DNA of 64,000 nt from Entamoeba invadens IP1 (taxonomy: Eukaryota; Evosea; Mastigamoebida; Endamoebidae), in NCBI RefSeq assembly GCF_000330505.1, contig NW_004440440.1:14434-78433 (forward strand), written 5' to 3'. The notes under the pieces were generated by a model. It had not been told where the DNA came from and did not search any database. It worked only from the letters and a program-made list of their open reading frames with translations. The position numbers and the translations under genes are program-made. This document shows, in pieces, positions 41,607 through 51,536 of this stretch; the stretch's first letter is position 1, and every line of letters starts with the position of its first letter.

Positions 41607-42766
41607 TGAGGTACCTGTGGGTATTATAGTTTTGTTTTGTTTTTATTGCAGACAATGAAGAATAAGTGAAACACAAAAAGATGAGGTATTAATTTGTGGA
41701 AATTAATAATAGTTTAGGTGTACTATTATATACACTTTTCGTATTACTAATCACATGATAAGTTTTTGTAGAACATAAAATTTTCTACTTGTGATGTTTA
41801 GGTTTCAGTTTTCACCAAGTTTGAATTTATTTAAAAATTTAAGTTCATTTAATTATATATTTGTTATAATTAAATAACACTTTTTGATGGTGCTAGTTTT
41901 TTTTTGTTTTTATATTTTTATATAATTCTAATTAATATATTATATAATACATTTTTGTTGTTTATTTAAAGAGCTTTCATTCTGAAAGAATGAAATATCC
42001 ATATTGAGTAACGTATTCTGCATTTTACACCCGAAAGTTGTTATAGCTATTACTCAATCTTTTTTTAAATTACATTATAGTTTAATTGTTATCATATTGA
42101 AATATCAAACAAATATCGTTGACCAATATCGCGTGTTAGTTGAGACATCGTTTTTTTTTGAAATCCATTTTAGCTATTGAATATAGAAGTTTATAATAGT
42201 TTATTATAATTATAATATTATAATAAATCATATCTATTTATAACAATAAAAAATAATATTCAATAATTGAATTACAGATAGTATAAAATTTGGGTGTCAA
42301 GAATAAATTGGGTGTCAGATTGATTTTGAGTTATTTAATGGTTTTTCATATTTTTTTTTGTGGGGAGAAAAAATAAAATAAAAACAAAACCCATTTTTTT
42401 ACATTAACTAATCCCTAATTTATTTGACACCCAATTTATTCCTGACACTTTATTTTTCTACTATCTGTAATGTTAATTATTTTTAATTTGACAAATAATA
42501 ATCCAGAATTGTGTTAAATAGTATAAATATAGCTTTTAATAACAACAAACATAAATTAGTTTCAAATAATAAAACTAATTAGTTTGGTAACAAAAATATC
42601 AAACACAACATTTATAAGACACTTACATGACAAATAAACTCTGAATTAGTTTTCGACATTTATTATAATTTTATTATAATTTTATTACAATTTATACCAT
42701 TGAATTAAAATAAATCATTTATTAGTAAACAAACTATAAAAATAGTTTATACACACAATGTTGAAA
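41607..42766. other. AT-rich spacer containing a MITE
   Basis: About 1.2 kb between two minus-strand genes. Apart from the inverted-repeat element at 42275-42467 I see no gene. Confidence 0.4.
42275..42467. mobile_element. MITE with CAGATAGTA inverted repeats and TA duplication
   Basis: A 193-bp element whose ends are CAGATAGTA and TACTATCTG, each flanked by TA (42273-42274 and 42468-42469). The inverted repeat extends imperfectly for about 45 bases, including AATAAATTGGGTGTCA on both arms. The TA duplication and CAG ends fit a Tc1/mariner-derived non-autonomous element. No coding capacity. Confidence 0.75.
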
Positions 42767-43279
42767 TTATAATGGTTGAAGTGTATCACTTGTCTTTTGC
42801 TTGTTGGGGAGAGGTGGGAGTGGTTTATTAACTTTTTTGAACACGACTTTTCCTGCACTTGTGGACACAACGACTTCCTTATCTTCGCATTCTTCTGTGT
42901 TGTTCTTCATTTTTTTCTTGTTGTTTTGTGATGTTCCCATCATGAAATTCACAAAAGAATCCAACGACAGACCAAGGCCATTCTCTTCATTTTCTTTGTC
43001 GTCCTCGTGTGTCACTTCAGACCGATACATATCTGGTTGCATGACCACAACAATCCAATCCAAATATTTCGCACCAGAAATATGTCGAGCTATATATGCG
43101 TCCTCCGTGTTTTGGAACGTGACCAACACGTCTCTCCTTCCGTCTTTTCTTGGAAACCCCTCAACACAGAAATCCTTCATATCCACAACCTTCCCGACAT
43201 TGTTCAAAATCGTTTTCAAGTCACTCATTGGGATACTTGGTGGGACTCCCACCACCACTACTTCCCCACATTCACTCAT
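42767..43279 (-). CDS. Single-RRM RNA-binding protein
   Basis: 170 residues. Residues 5-82 fold as an RNA-recognition motif: strand 1 EVVVVGVPPSI, helix SDLKTILNNVGKVVDM, a divergent RNP1 (RRDVLVTFQNTEDAYIA) and a final strand LDWIVVVMQPD. Aromatic RNP residues are mostly replaced, so RNA contacts may be atypical. The remaining 90 residues are charged and disordered, with PLPPLPNKQ near the end. Intronless. Confidence 0.7.
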   Translation of the reverse strand: MSECGEVVVVGVPPSIPMSDLKTILNNVGKVVDMKDFCVEGFPRKDGRRDVLVTFQNTEDAYIARHISGAKYLDWIVVVMQPDMYRSEVTHEDDKENEENGLGLSLDSFVNFMMGTSQNNKKKMKNNTEECEDKEVVVSTSAGKVVFKKVNKPLPPLPNKQKTSDTLQPL

Positions 43280-43493
43280 TTTGTTTTGGTAGTTTTATTA
43301 ACTTTCTTTAGTCTTCCTTCTCTTTTACTATAAAGTGAGACTTTTAGTTTTGATTCAAAACTGACTTTCTTTAATATATTTTAATATCATATAGATTATC
43401 TCTTTTGTATCATATTTTATTATTTAAGTATAGTACATTATATATCCTCATTTCTCTATAACATTTGAAAGAACAAAAAGGAAATAAGGAGAG

Positions 43494-44849
43494 TTAATTG
43501 TTACCTTGGTGGACCATCTTCTCGGTTTCTATTAAGAAGCAAGTATCGTTGACAAGAGTGAGGAGTTGTTGGATGTCTTCGCTCCAAATGTCCAAGACTT
43601 CCTTTGGGTCCTTAGTCTTGACAAACGAAACGAGAGCTTTTGGCCTGTCGATTTTCGCAAAGATTTGTTTCGAATTGACTAACGCACATATCTGCTTTTC
43701 AAGTTCATTGATAGTCACACCAAGCAACTCCGCAAATCGCGACAGAGTGATGTTGTGATAATACTTCGCGATAATCCTTACGTTGTGTTGTGTGATTTGC
43801 AATTGAAGTCGCGCCGCAATTTCCTCCACAGGTCGTTCCATATGAATTGCGCACTCGCTCTTATATAACTCGACATACACTCCAACCAATCTCTTGGAGT
43901 CTATCACTTCTTCTGTTAAGAACATTTCAACAGCTCCTTGATAGACTGGGAAGTTCTCCAACATCCGAATTCCTTTCAGTTTCGTCAGCAAGTCTTTCTT
44001 CTCTGGAATGAACTCGGCACATATCAAATACATGACAGCCAATTTCAGTGCAACACTTTCGTCAATACAGAACTTCTGTGTTCTCAAAAACTCGTTTTCG
44101 GATATTTCAAACTTGACTTCCGGTTTCAGCGCAGTGAGTGTCTCAAAGCACATCAACATCATTCTGCAATTCTCGATGTAGTTCATTTCATGCGAGTAAT
44201 ACTTCACCATCAGTCGACAGAATTCCAGTCGTAATTCTTCAAACCCCTCCGATTGGATTGTCGTTCGGTTCACTTTATTCGACAACAACATCGCTCGCAA
44301 ATAATCATCACACTCCAACGAAATTCGTAATTGAACCAACAAAAAATCCATTCGTTCTTTCTTATCGAGTGATGTGAACGTTTCGATATGCATCGATTGC
44401 ATCAATTGTGTCGCTTCGGCCAAATTTTTGTTGTGTTCCAAGAAGAGCGCATAGTCCTTAACTATCCTTGCTCGTTCAATATCAACAAAGACTTTCCCTT
44501 CAGTCTCCGTGCAGACAGACTTACTCATCATTTCATAATGCACAAAGTCCCCTTTCGCTTTCAACTGTTGGATGTACTCCGCACACTTTTTCACTACAAC
44601 TATGATCGCAGATTTTTGTTGTGCGCGACGTGTTAATATGAAGTGGAAGACATTCACTAAAGTCTCAACAGTGGAATGTTCCCATGCATTCTCCATGAGG
44701 GCGGTAACGGTTTTATTCAGTAATTCCATCTTCTCCGAGTTGCGCGCAAATTTCTCGATCGCGACTAATTCAGTGTAGCTCTGTTCGTAATTCGTCAAAC
44801 CTAATTCCTTTGCAGTGTCAACTGATGCTATGGTGTACTCGGTTTCCAT
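43494..44849 (-). CDS. RPN5: 26S proteasome regulatory subunit RPN5 (PSMD12)
   Basis: 451 residues from the ATG at 44849 (the frame opens with GTG at 44852). RPN5 is a PCI-domain scaffold subunit of the proteasome lid. Matching segments are EELRLEFCRLMVKYYSHEMNY, then the PCI winged helix region QITQHNVRIIAKYYHNITLSR with LAELLGV-like RFAELLGVTINELE, KQIFAKIDR, and the C-terminal helix with LVNDTCFLIETEKMVH. Length equals the family norm (about 450). Intronless. Confidence 0.92.
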   Translation of the reverse strand: METEYTIASVDTAKELGLTNYEQSYTELVAIEKFARNSEKMELLNKTVTALMENAWEHSTVETLVNVFHFILTRRAQQKSAIIVVVKKCAEYIQQLKAKGDFVHYEMMSKSVCTETEGKVFVDIERARIVKDYALFLEHNKNLAEATQLMQSMHIETFTSLDKKERMDFLLVQLRISLECDDYLRAMLLSNKVNRTTIQSEGFEELRLEFCRLMVKYYSHEMNYIENCRMMLMCFETLTALKPEVKFEISENEFLRTQKFCIDESVALKLAVMYLICAEFIPEKKDLLTKLKGIRMLENFPVYQGAVEMFLTEEVIDSKRLVGVYVELYKSECAIHMERPVEEIAARLQLQITQHNVRIIAKYYHNITLSRFAELLGVTINELEKQICALVNSKQIFAKIDRPKALVSFVKTKDPKEVLDIWSEDIQQLLTLVNDTCFLIETEKMVHQGNN

Positions 44850-45422
44850 CACTTTCTGATTTATTTGTTAGATTGAAGTTTTTCACTTTTTTGTGCTTTT
44901 TATTTTTTTTTTCAGATTGACATGTTGAGGATTACTTTATAATACTATTTGCCGTATTATTGGATATCTTCGTTTTTTAAATATAATTATTCAATCTTAC
45001 TTTTTGAAGTCGGCAAAATTGTCCTTTTTTTACTATAATTTGGCTTTTTATATAGTAAATTTAATATAATTTATTTATTCTAAATTAGTTAATTGTGTTA
45101 CTATAGTAATACTAATAATACTAAACATTATAATATTGATAACACAAGAATAAACTATATATATATTATAATCCAATACTATATAACCTTAGTTTAAATT
45201 ATAGTTTAAAATATCTAACAATTAGTTTGGTCAATACAAATCTCAAACAATACAATTTTCTAATGTATTTGTGAAATTGAAAATTCATTAAGTTTTAACT
45301 TATTGATACAGCACACTTTCTTTTGACCACTTTTCGTTTTTATTGATGTAGAATTCGCCAATTTCATTTTCTGTTATTCACACTTTTTTCTTCTCAAATT
45401 TTTTGTTATTAACGAACTCAAA
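44850..45422. other. AT-rich divergent intergenic region
   Basis: About 570 bases between the RPN5 and Rab genes. A/T-rich, with no gene seen. Confidence 0.4.
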
Positions 45423-46257
45423 ATGACCAAAAAAGAAGAACTCAGAATTTATAAAATGTCGAACAAGATCAAGATAGGGCTGTTGGGGGATATGGGTGTT
45501 GGCAAGACGTGTATAGTTCAGCGTTTTTGTTTCCACACGTGTTTGTTCTCTCGTTCACACAAGACGGTTTTAATACTTTAAATAAAAATACGAATAACAT
45601 TTTAAATAACATTTTACAAAGGAAATAACACATAACATTGCAGATAAAGACCTCTATGAATCCACTATTGGAATTGAAATCTGTGATAAAGAAGTGACTG
45701 TGGATGGTCAGATGTATCCCATTCAGATCTGTTTGTTATTCTTGTTAATATTAATATGACATTAGAGGACGGTAATGATTAAGGAAAGACATTGGTGATA
45801 ACAATAAGGGGATACAGCTGGACAAGAACGTTTCAGATCAGTCTCACGTGTATTTTTCAACGATATCAAAGGGATATTCATTGTGTTTAGTTTGGACTCA
45901 ATGGAGACTCTCAATCACTGCAAAGACTGGTTGGACGACTTCTATAGTGTAGTTGATCATTCTAAAAACATTCCCGTAGTGTTGGTTGGAAATAAGTTGG
46001 ACTTAATCACGGACGAAGGTGGAGTCAGAATACCAGAAGACGTCATAAAGAAGTTTGTTGCTGCGAATGACATTCCTTTGTATGTTGAAACGTCGTCTAA
46101 AAAGGATTTAAACATCGACTCGTCGTTCCAAGAAATGCTCTCGATCATCGTGAAGAGAAATTTGCATCTTAATGAAGAGAAAGAAGTTGTTGATATCACC
46201 CAACAACAAGAAACTAAAAGCACCTCAGAAGTCTCTCAACCTTCGTCGTGTTGTTAA
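45423..46257 (+). CDS. Rab-family GTPase (three exons)
   Basis: Exons 45423-45540, 45644-45730 and 45809-46257 give 217 residues (205 if the second ATG at 45456 is used). G-motifs are complete: GDMGVGKT, switch I YESTIG, WDTAGQERF, GNKLDL and ETSSK. The protein ends SSCC, a double geranylgeranylation signal. Intron 1 is GTTTGT...CAG (103 bases); intron 2 is GTTTGT...AAG (78 bases), fixed because the Trp of WDTAGQ is encoded across the joint. Rabs direct vesicle traffic. The subtype cannot be assigned by eye. Intron 1 contains two ATAACATTTT motifs. Confidence 0.92.
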
Positions 46258-46344
46258 TTCATTTTTTGTGCTTCAAGTGTTTACAAATTGTTGTTTGTAG
46301 GAGTATTATAATAGTAAACCAACTATTATAATAACTTATTTATT

Positions 46345-47346
46345 TCAAATAGATTTCTTCTTGGGTGTGTACTTTCGCGAAGATTTGAATTTGGTTAAGT
46401 AATCGACGTATCTATTAACGAACACTTCGAAGTAATAATTTGCGCCATTCCACACACAGAATAGGAAGCAGAATAGAATCCAAGCTTGGTGGACAAGTCG
46501 GTGTTTGTAAATATAAAACTGCGGTAAAGTGGTTACCAAAAACATGAAAAGTTGTGTGACGACCATCACAAATAGCGTTGAAAACCGTTCTGGGAAGAAC
46601 TGTCTGAAAAACATAATTGCTTTGTGCGGCTTCTCTTCGACCAACCATCGCACACTAGTCATATACCCCTCCTCATAGATCTCCTCCCTCTTAAAAACTT
46701 CGGTGATGATCAAATACAAAATTTGCCACGCTATATAAAAGAGCCACGGAAATACAAATCCGGTCCACACAGTGAGTTCTTGTGGGACTTCCAAAGTGCC
46801 GTACCACCTCAAGCAATAGACCACCATCCCTGGTAACAAATGAATTGTGATTGAAGTCAGCTTTGTGAAGTCGTGGAAGACCAAAGAATTGTTCCACATT
46901 GGGATAGCAGTCAGTAATGGTCCTGTTATACACACAAAAAGTGTAGTGAATATCCAGCTTATATCTTGTTTCAACACAAATCCCCGGAACAATGAGATGA
47001 TCAGCGTGATGTTGGTAAAGTAACAGAAGTCAAGGAGGAAGTAATGCCACCTGTTCATTCGATAAACCAAATACCTTGAAGTAACTAGAGGAATAAAGAG
47101 ACAAACGTAGAAGACATGCATCAAGTCGGGGCGGAGTAAGACGATGTACTCTCCCATCAACAACAGACAGACACCAATCACAAAAGAAATCTTGTCTAAA
47201 AGTTTGATGTTACCAAGTTTAAACGAGTGGAAGTATTCTAACTGTTCTTCGGTAATAGCAGAAGTCACTGGGATGTCTTCTTCTGGTGTTTGTTGCGAAG
47301 AGGTCGACATCGACTTGTTTTTTTCAAGATGAGATGTCTTAAACAT
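46345..47346 (-). CDS. Glycerophosphocholine acyltransferase GPC1-like (DUF2838) membrane protein
   Basis: 333 residues with about eight hydrophobic membrane segments and no signal peptide. The family-typical segments are RYLVYRMNRWHYFLLDFCYFTN, then GPLLTAIPMWNNSLVFHDFTKLTSITIHLLPG, and YIAWQILYLII. GPC1 enzymes acylate glycerophosphocholine in the ER to re-make lysophosphatidylcholine. The N-terminal 40 residues and C-terminal KYTPKKKSI are hydrophilic. Two neighbours of this window (PAP2, START) are also lipid-related, but not co-regulated on the evidence seen. Confidence 0.85.
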   Translation of the reverse strand: MFKTSHLEKNKSMSTSSQQTPEEDIPVTSAITEEQLEYFHSFKLGNIKLLDKISFVIGVCLLLMGEYIVLLRPDLMHVFYVCLFIPLVTSRYLVYRMNRWHYFLLDFCYFTNITLIISLFRGFVLKQDISWIFTTLFVCITGPLLTAIPMWNNSLVFHDFTKLTSITIHLLPGMVVYCLRWYGTLEVPQELTVWTGFVFPWLFYIAWQILYLIITEVFKREEIYEEGYMTSVRWLVEEKPHKAIMFFRQFFPERFSTLFVMVVTQLFMFLVTTLPQFYIYKHRLVHQAWILFCFLFCVWNGANYYFEVFVNRYVDYLTKFKSSRKYTPKKKSI

Positions 47347-47972
47347 AATCTCGTTCCGTCAAAAGATTGGATCAAAAAACAAAGCGAATAAAGTTGAATG
47401 GTTAATAAATCTTTCTAAATGATAACCAAAAGATTGATTTTGCTTTTATTTATAATTTTTTAATTTAAAAAATAGTTGTCTAGTAATATTTATCAAATTA
47501 TTATAGTTTTTCTTTTATTTATATTAATAACTAATGACGTGGTGATAAATCGAAAATTTTGGTTTGGGATTTTTTTTGCGCATTAATAGTGTTGTTATAC
47601 CATTTTTTTTTGTTTTTGTAAAATTTCCGAAAATTCATCACCCTCATTTCGTTTTTTCGATAAAAACGCAAAACAACTAAATAATAATAATAATTACATA
47701 TTACATATATAATATAAAAACAAATCTGTTTTCTTTATTTTTTTTAATATAATCTCGAAAATCAATCGAAAAATACGATTTGATAACAACTTTCTTTGTT
47801 TTTTAATTTTCTGATTAAACCAATAATTGTAATATATTTTATTAATTGAATTATATAACAAAAAAATATAAAAAAGAATATTAAAAAGAATAATTTTACA
47901 ATTCTAACAATAATAAAAGAATTTCTCGAAATAAAAACAGTTAAGTTCATTCCGTTTCCACCAATGAACTTC
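47347..47972. other. AT-rich intergenic region
   Basis: About 630 bases containing the leader of the acyltransferase gene at the left; the rest is A/T homopolymer-rich. The 62-codon minus-strand frame at 47762-47950 is Phe/Ile-rich spacer sequence. Confidence 0.4.
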
Positions 47973-49523
47973 TCATTTTATATAATCCTTCTTCTCTTTT
48001 TCGCTCTTGACAATCTTGGGTTCTCTGATTTGAAATCTCAATGGTTTACAGTGGAATGGATTTGCAGTTGTAGAGCTGAGAACAATTCCATTCCATAAAG
48101 CAGTTGTATAAATCATATAATAATTTTTAAAATCAAAACATTGATTTTGGATTTCTTGAGTGCTTTGACTTTTTCCAAACACTCGTGTGATGACTTTTTC
48201 CATCGGCACATTCTTTTCAATCCCATCGTTTTGTTTCTCGAATCCAGCCCTCCAAAACTCCTTATCCTTCTCATAATATTTTCTCAGCAGTGGGTGTTGA
48301 GCCGCTTCAAACGGGGACATTCTCTTATCCGCTTCGAAGACGAAGATTTTGCTCAGAAAGTCGAAGATTAATTTCCTTTCTTCACTTTCCTTCTCACTTT
48401 GTTGTTTTTGGATTTCTTCACTTTCTTTCTCCCAATCACTTTTCTCGTCTTTATTCATTAATTCAACTCCCTCACAAAATTCCTTTAAGTTCTTATACTT
48501 ATGGTATCTTTTACTTTCAGCGTATCTACTATTTGACACGTACGCATATTCCCGTGGCGTCATTAACATATACCGGAATTCCTCTCTTCTTTTCATCACT
48601 CTAAAAAAGTTTGACGTTTTCACTCCTTTCTTTAACAGTTCTTCGCTTGGTGTTCCGATCATTTCGATGATTTTGTAGATCTGATTGAATTCGTTCTCTC
48701 CCGGGAAGATTGGGATCCCAAGTAAGAGTTCCGCCACAATACACCCGAAGCTCCACATATCAATAGCTGTCGAGCATTCGAGTCCCAAAATGACTTCCGG
48801 TGCTCTATAATGTCTTGATTGTATATATGGTGCAATAGTATTCCCTTCAAAGCATGCACTTCCCACATCAATTACTTTAACTATAGGATGTGCCATATCT
48901 TCACCTTCTAATAAGATGTTTTCGGGCTTCAAGTCACAGTGGATGATCTGTTCCTTTTGAAATGTGAAAAGTGCCTTCAAAATCTGATACGCAACTTTTG
49001 TAGTAAAATTAAGTCCAACACTTTTACTCCGATAATGCCGTTCAACTTCATATAAACTCTTCCCAAGTAACTCAAATACAATGCATACGTGGCGGTTATA
49101 TAAGAAATGATCAACTATCTTCACGACGTGGTTCGGCGTCGTTCCGCCACCGCGACTAGCACATGTTAGCATCGCTATCTCTAACATCCCTTGTCGGAAG
49201 AGTGATGGTCTATTCTTCAGTATTTTGAGAGCAACAGTAGCGCCGGTGGACAAGTCTACACATTTAAAGACTTGTCCAAAAACGCCTTTACCTAATAATG
49301 AAATAACCCGGTACTGGGTGTCGGGGAGAAAGGCACATGAGTTACCTTCCTTCGAAAAAGAAGAACCTATTAACATGTCTTTGTAGACTATATAGTGCGA
49401 CTCGTCGTTGTCCTCTCCACTATTGTCATTAGGCGTGTCGGGTAAAGTAAGCGGGACTTTTGAGAGGATCTCGAAATTTGGGGTTTCTTGTTTTAAGACG
49501 GGTGTGTGTTGAATTGTTGACAT
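47973..49523 (-). CDS. DYRK/CMGC-type protein kinase with DVG in place of DFG
   Basis: 516 residues. The kinase domain starts YRVISLLGKGVFGQVF (about 71-86), with catalytic Lys100 in VALK, catalytic loop HCDLKPEN (205-212) and activation segment YIQSRHYRAPE, which is the DYRK/HIPK/PRP4 style. The metal-binding motif reads VIDVGSACF, i.e. DVG (219-221) instead of DFG; the aspartate is kept. A long insert of about 80 residues with charged KEFCEGVELMNKDEKSDWEKE lies before the last helices. The N-terminal 70 residues are disordered. The keeping of Lys, HCD and D suggests activity, but the Phe to Val change alters the spine. Confidence 0.88.
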   Translation of the reverse strand: MSTIQHTPVLKQETPNFEILSKVPLTLPDTPNDNSGEDNDESHYIVYKDMLIGSSFSKEGNSCAFLPDTQYRVISLLGKGVFGQVFKCVDLSTGATVALKILKNRPSLFRQGMLEIAMLTCASRGGGTTPNHVVKIVDHFLYNRHVCIVFELLGKSLYEVERHYRSKSVGLNFTTKVAYQILKALFTFQKEQIIHCDLKPENILLEGEDMAHPIVKVIDVGSACFEGNTIAPYIQSRHYRAPEVILGLECSTAIDMWSFGCIVAELLLGIPIFPGENEFNQIYKIIEMIGTPSEELLKKGVKTSNFFRVMKRREEFRYMLMTPREYAYVSNSRYAESKRYHKYKNLKEFCEGVELMNKDEKSDWEKESEEIQKQQSEKESEERKLIFDFLSKIFVFEADKRMSPFEAAQHPLLRKYYEKDKEFWRAGFEKQNDGIEKNVPMEKVITRVFGKSQSTQEIQNQCFDFKNYYMIYTTALWNGIVLSSTTANPFHCKPLRFQIREPKIVKSEKEKKDYIK

Positions 49524-50210
49524 AAAGGAATGTATCTCGTCTGTGTTGATTGGACTGAGTTCGTTCTATAGTTCTTAGAATTTTATATCTTCTATACCAT
49601 GTATTAGGGTAAAAACGCGCCACTTCACGGGGTTTTACCGAAGTTCTTCACCCCTCACAAGTGTAAAAAAAACTTTCCATATTTAACTAGTAAAATATAG
49701 TTCAACTATAATTATAGTATAGTTTTTAAGTCAAAAAAGATAAAAATATGAAAAAAAATGAGATTACCTATTGTTTGTTATTTAAAATGGTTTTTGTGGA
49801 ATTCAGCGGGAAACTAAAAGAAACAAAATAATTTCAGCATTTTTTTTAATTACAACATTATCAGAACTAAAATATAAATGATTTATTACCATAAAGTAAT
49901 AAATGCCGCTTCTTTAAAAAAATTACCAAATTTAGAAAAAAAGCTTTTTTGGTTGGTCAACCCAAAAATGATGAAAAACTTTGAGTTTTGTTTTTGAAAA
50001 ACAAAACAATTTCACTTTGAATTGGTAAGATGTATTAAACTTATTAATTAAATTTACCATATTTAAGGTTTTGAACCAATTTTGATTAAACTCACATATA
50101 ATATATAATAGTTACAATTAAACAAATTAATTAAATAAACAATGTATCATAGTTTATAATTAAATGTATTATATAAAATGATACAACAAAATCAAACAAT
50201 CAAATACAAA
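49524..50210. other. AT-rich intergenic region
   Basis: About 690 bases of spacer; its left end holds the kinase leader. The A/T content is very high from 49660 to 50200. No gene seen. Confidence 0.4.
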
Positions 50211-50612
50211 CTAATAGGGTACTGAAGGCTTTGCCGAGGTGTATTGTACATAGGCTCCGCACAAAGAAGCATAATAACTCACATTGAATGGGTTTTCATT
50301 TTTGTCGAAGTTTGGTAAAGCAGTTTTATCAACATTAAAAGTCTTGTGGTGAGGATACCCGACACCCTGTGCCAGGGTTTGTGGGTTAAATCTTTGTGTC
50401 TGAGCATGTAAAGACGTGAAGGAAGCGCCTGCAACCCCCTTTTGAAAAGAGGCGTAACGCCATTGAATGGGGGTTTCGTGAGTTTTCAGAGTGACATGCA
50501 AAAAAGCATGTTTGCGGGTTTCGAACCACCCCTCTTCACTTATTGGTTGACGGAGTTGCAGTGTGGCCACGTCGACCAATTCGTCAAGCCCAAATTTTTC
50601 CCATATCATTAC
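50211..50612 (-). CDS. Unrecognised C-terminal fragment next to gap, GC-richer than neighbours
   Basis: About 133 codons running from the edge of the N gap to a TAG stop, with internal segments such as QLRQPISEEGWFETRKHAF and VGYPHHKTFNVDKTALPN. The 5' part is lost in the gap at 50613-50712; the 15 codons beyond the gap (50713-50759) may not belong. No family recognised. Its third codon positions use more C and G (GCC, CTG, CCC) than any neighbour, which suggests recent transfer or a mis-joined contig. It lacks a signal peptide in the visible part. Confidence 0.55.
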   Translation of the reverse strand, partial: VMIWEKFGLDELVDVATLQLRQPISEEGWFETRKHAFLHVTLKTHETPIQWRYASFQKGVAGASFTSLHAQTQRFNPQTLAQGVGYPHHKTFNVDKTALPNFDKNENPFNVSYYASLCGAYVQYTSAKPSVPY

Positions 50613-50712
50613 NNNNNNNNNNNNNNNNNNNNNNNNNNNNNNNNNNNNNNNNNNNNNNNNNNNNNNNNNNNNNNNNNNNNNNNNNNNNNNNNNNNNNNNN
50701 NNNNNNNNNNNN
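50613..50712. other. Assembly gap (100 N)
   Basis: Exactly 100 Ns, an assembly gap of unknown true length. It interrupts the fragment ending at 50211. Confidence 0.95.
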
Positions 50713-50882
50713 ATGACACAACATTCACTGAAAGAATAAAACAATTTAATTTTATACAATAAAAATTATCTATATAATATAATAGTATAATTATAAATGA
50801 TAAAAAATGTTTCGACTACCTTTCAACATAAATCAACACACAAGACTAAAAAAGGAACTTAAAAAAATATATTATTCGAGTC

Positions 50883-51185
50883 ATGAAAATGATTTTATTA
50901 GTTTTTGTTCTTTTCTTTGTAGGATTACAAGCTGTCGACTACGACGACGAATATGCTGATGATGAATTTTTAGAGTTGGACGAAAATTTTGACGAGGACT
51001 ACGCAGACTACGATGAAGAAGAGGACTTTGATGAAGACGATGAATATGAGGATGACGAAGATGACGCCGACGACTTTGAACTTGAAGAAGACGGGGAAGA
51101 TGATATGGAAGCGTTTGATGAGGAGATGGACGACGACGAGGACTTATTGGATGAGGACGACGATTGTCCATGTAACAAGTATTGA
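50883..51185 (+). CDS. Secreted polyacidic 100-residue protein
   Basis: The N terminus is a clear signal peptide (MKMILLVFVLFFVGLQAV, cleavage likely after QA). About 84 residues follow, of which over fifty are Asp or Glu in repeats such as DEDDEYEDDEDD, with no basic residue until a lysine at the very end. It closes with DDDCPCNKY, having two cysteines in the last six residues. Such composition suits high-capacity calcium binding in the ER or a secretory vesicle, as in calsequestrin-like or phosphophoryn-like proteins. No homologue is recognised by eye. The gene is short but has coding-type codon use. Confidence 0.75.
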   Translation: MKMILLVFVLFFVGLQAVDYDDEYADDEFLELDENFDEDYADYDEEEDFDEDDEYEDDEDDADDFELEEDGEDDMEAFDEEMDDDEDLLDEDDDCPCNKY

Positions 51186-51536
51186 TCAATTATTCCTTTT
51201 TTGTTATTTAAAATGTTTTTATTTTTTTATTGAATAATTTTTAAAAAATGGTATTAGATTGTTATTTATGGAGTTGAAGTATATCAACCATGTGTTCTGG
51301 TCATTTTTCTTAACAATTTGTTATAAAGTTAATTTAATAGTAACTACCTTCCCAAAAGTGCTATTAAATTCCAATCGATTTGGTTTTAATTTAAAATTCG
51401 GTGTTATTTTATTTTTTTTTGAAAGAAATGCATTTTTGAAAAGAAAACAAAATAAAAAAAATAAAAAAATGAGAGGTTGTGATTTTGAAAAAGTCGGAAT
51501 GAAAGAAAATAAGTAACTGTAAAAACAGAAGAAGTA
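51186..51536. other. AT-rich spacer
   Basis: About 350 bases between two plus-strand genes. The 85-codon frame at 51259-51516 is Phe, Lys and Asn-rich and looks like spacer. No other feature. Confidence 0.4.

Noticed and set aside
50505..50545. GGTTCGAAACC, like a tRNA B box
   Set aside because: It lies within coding sequence (GWFETRK), and no cloverleaf or A box surrounds it.
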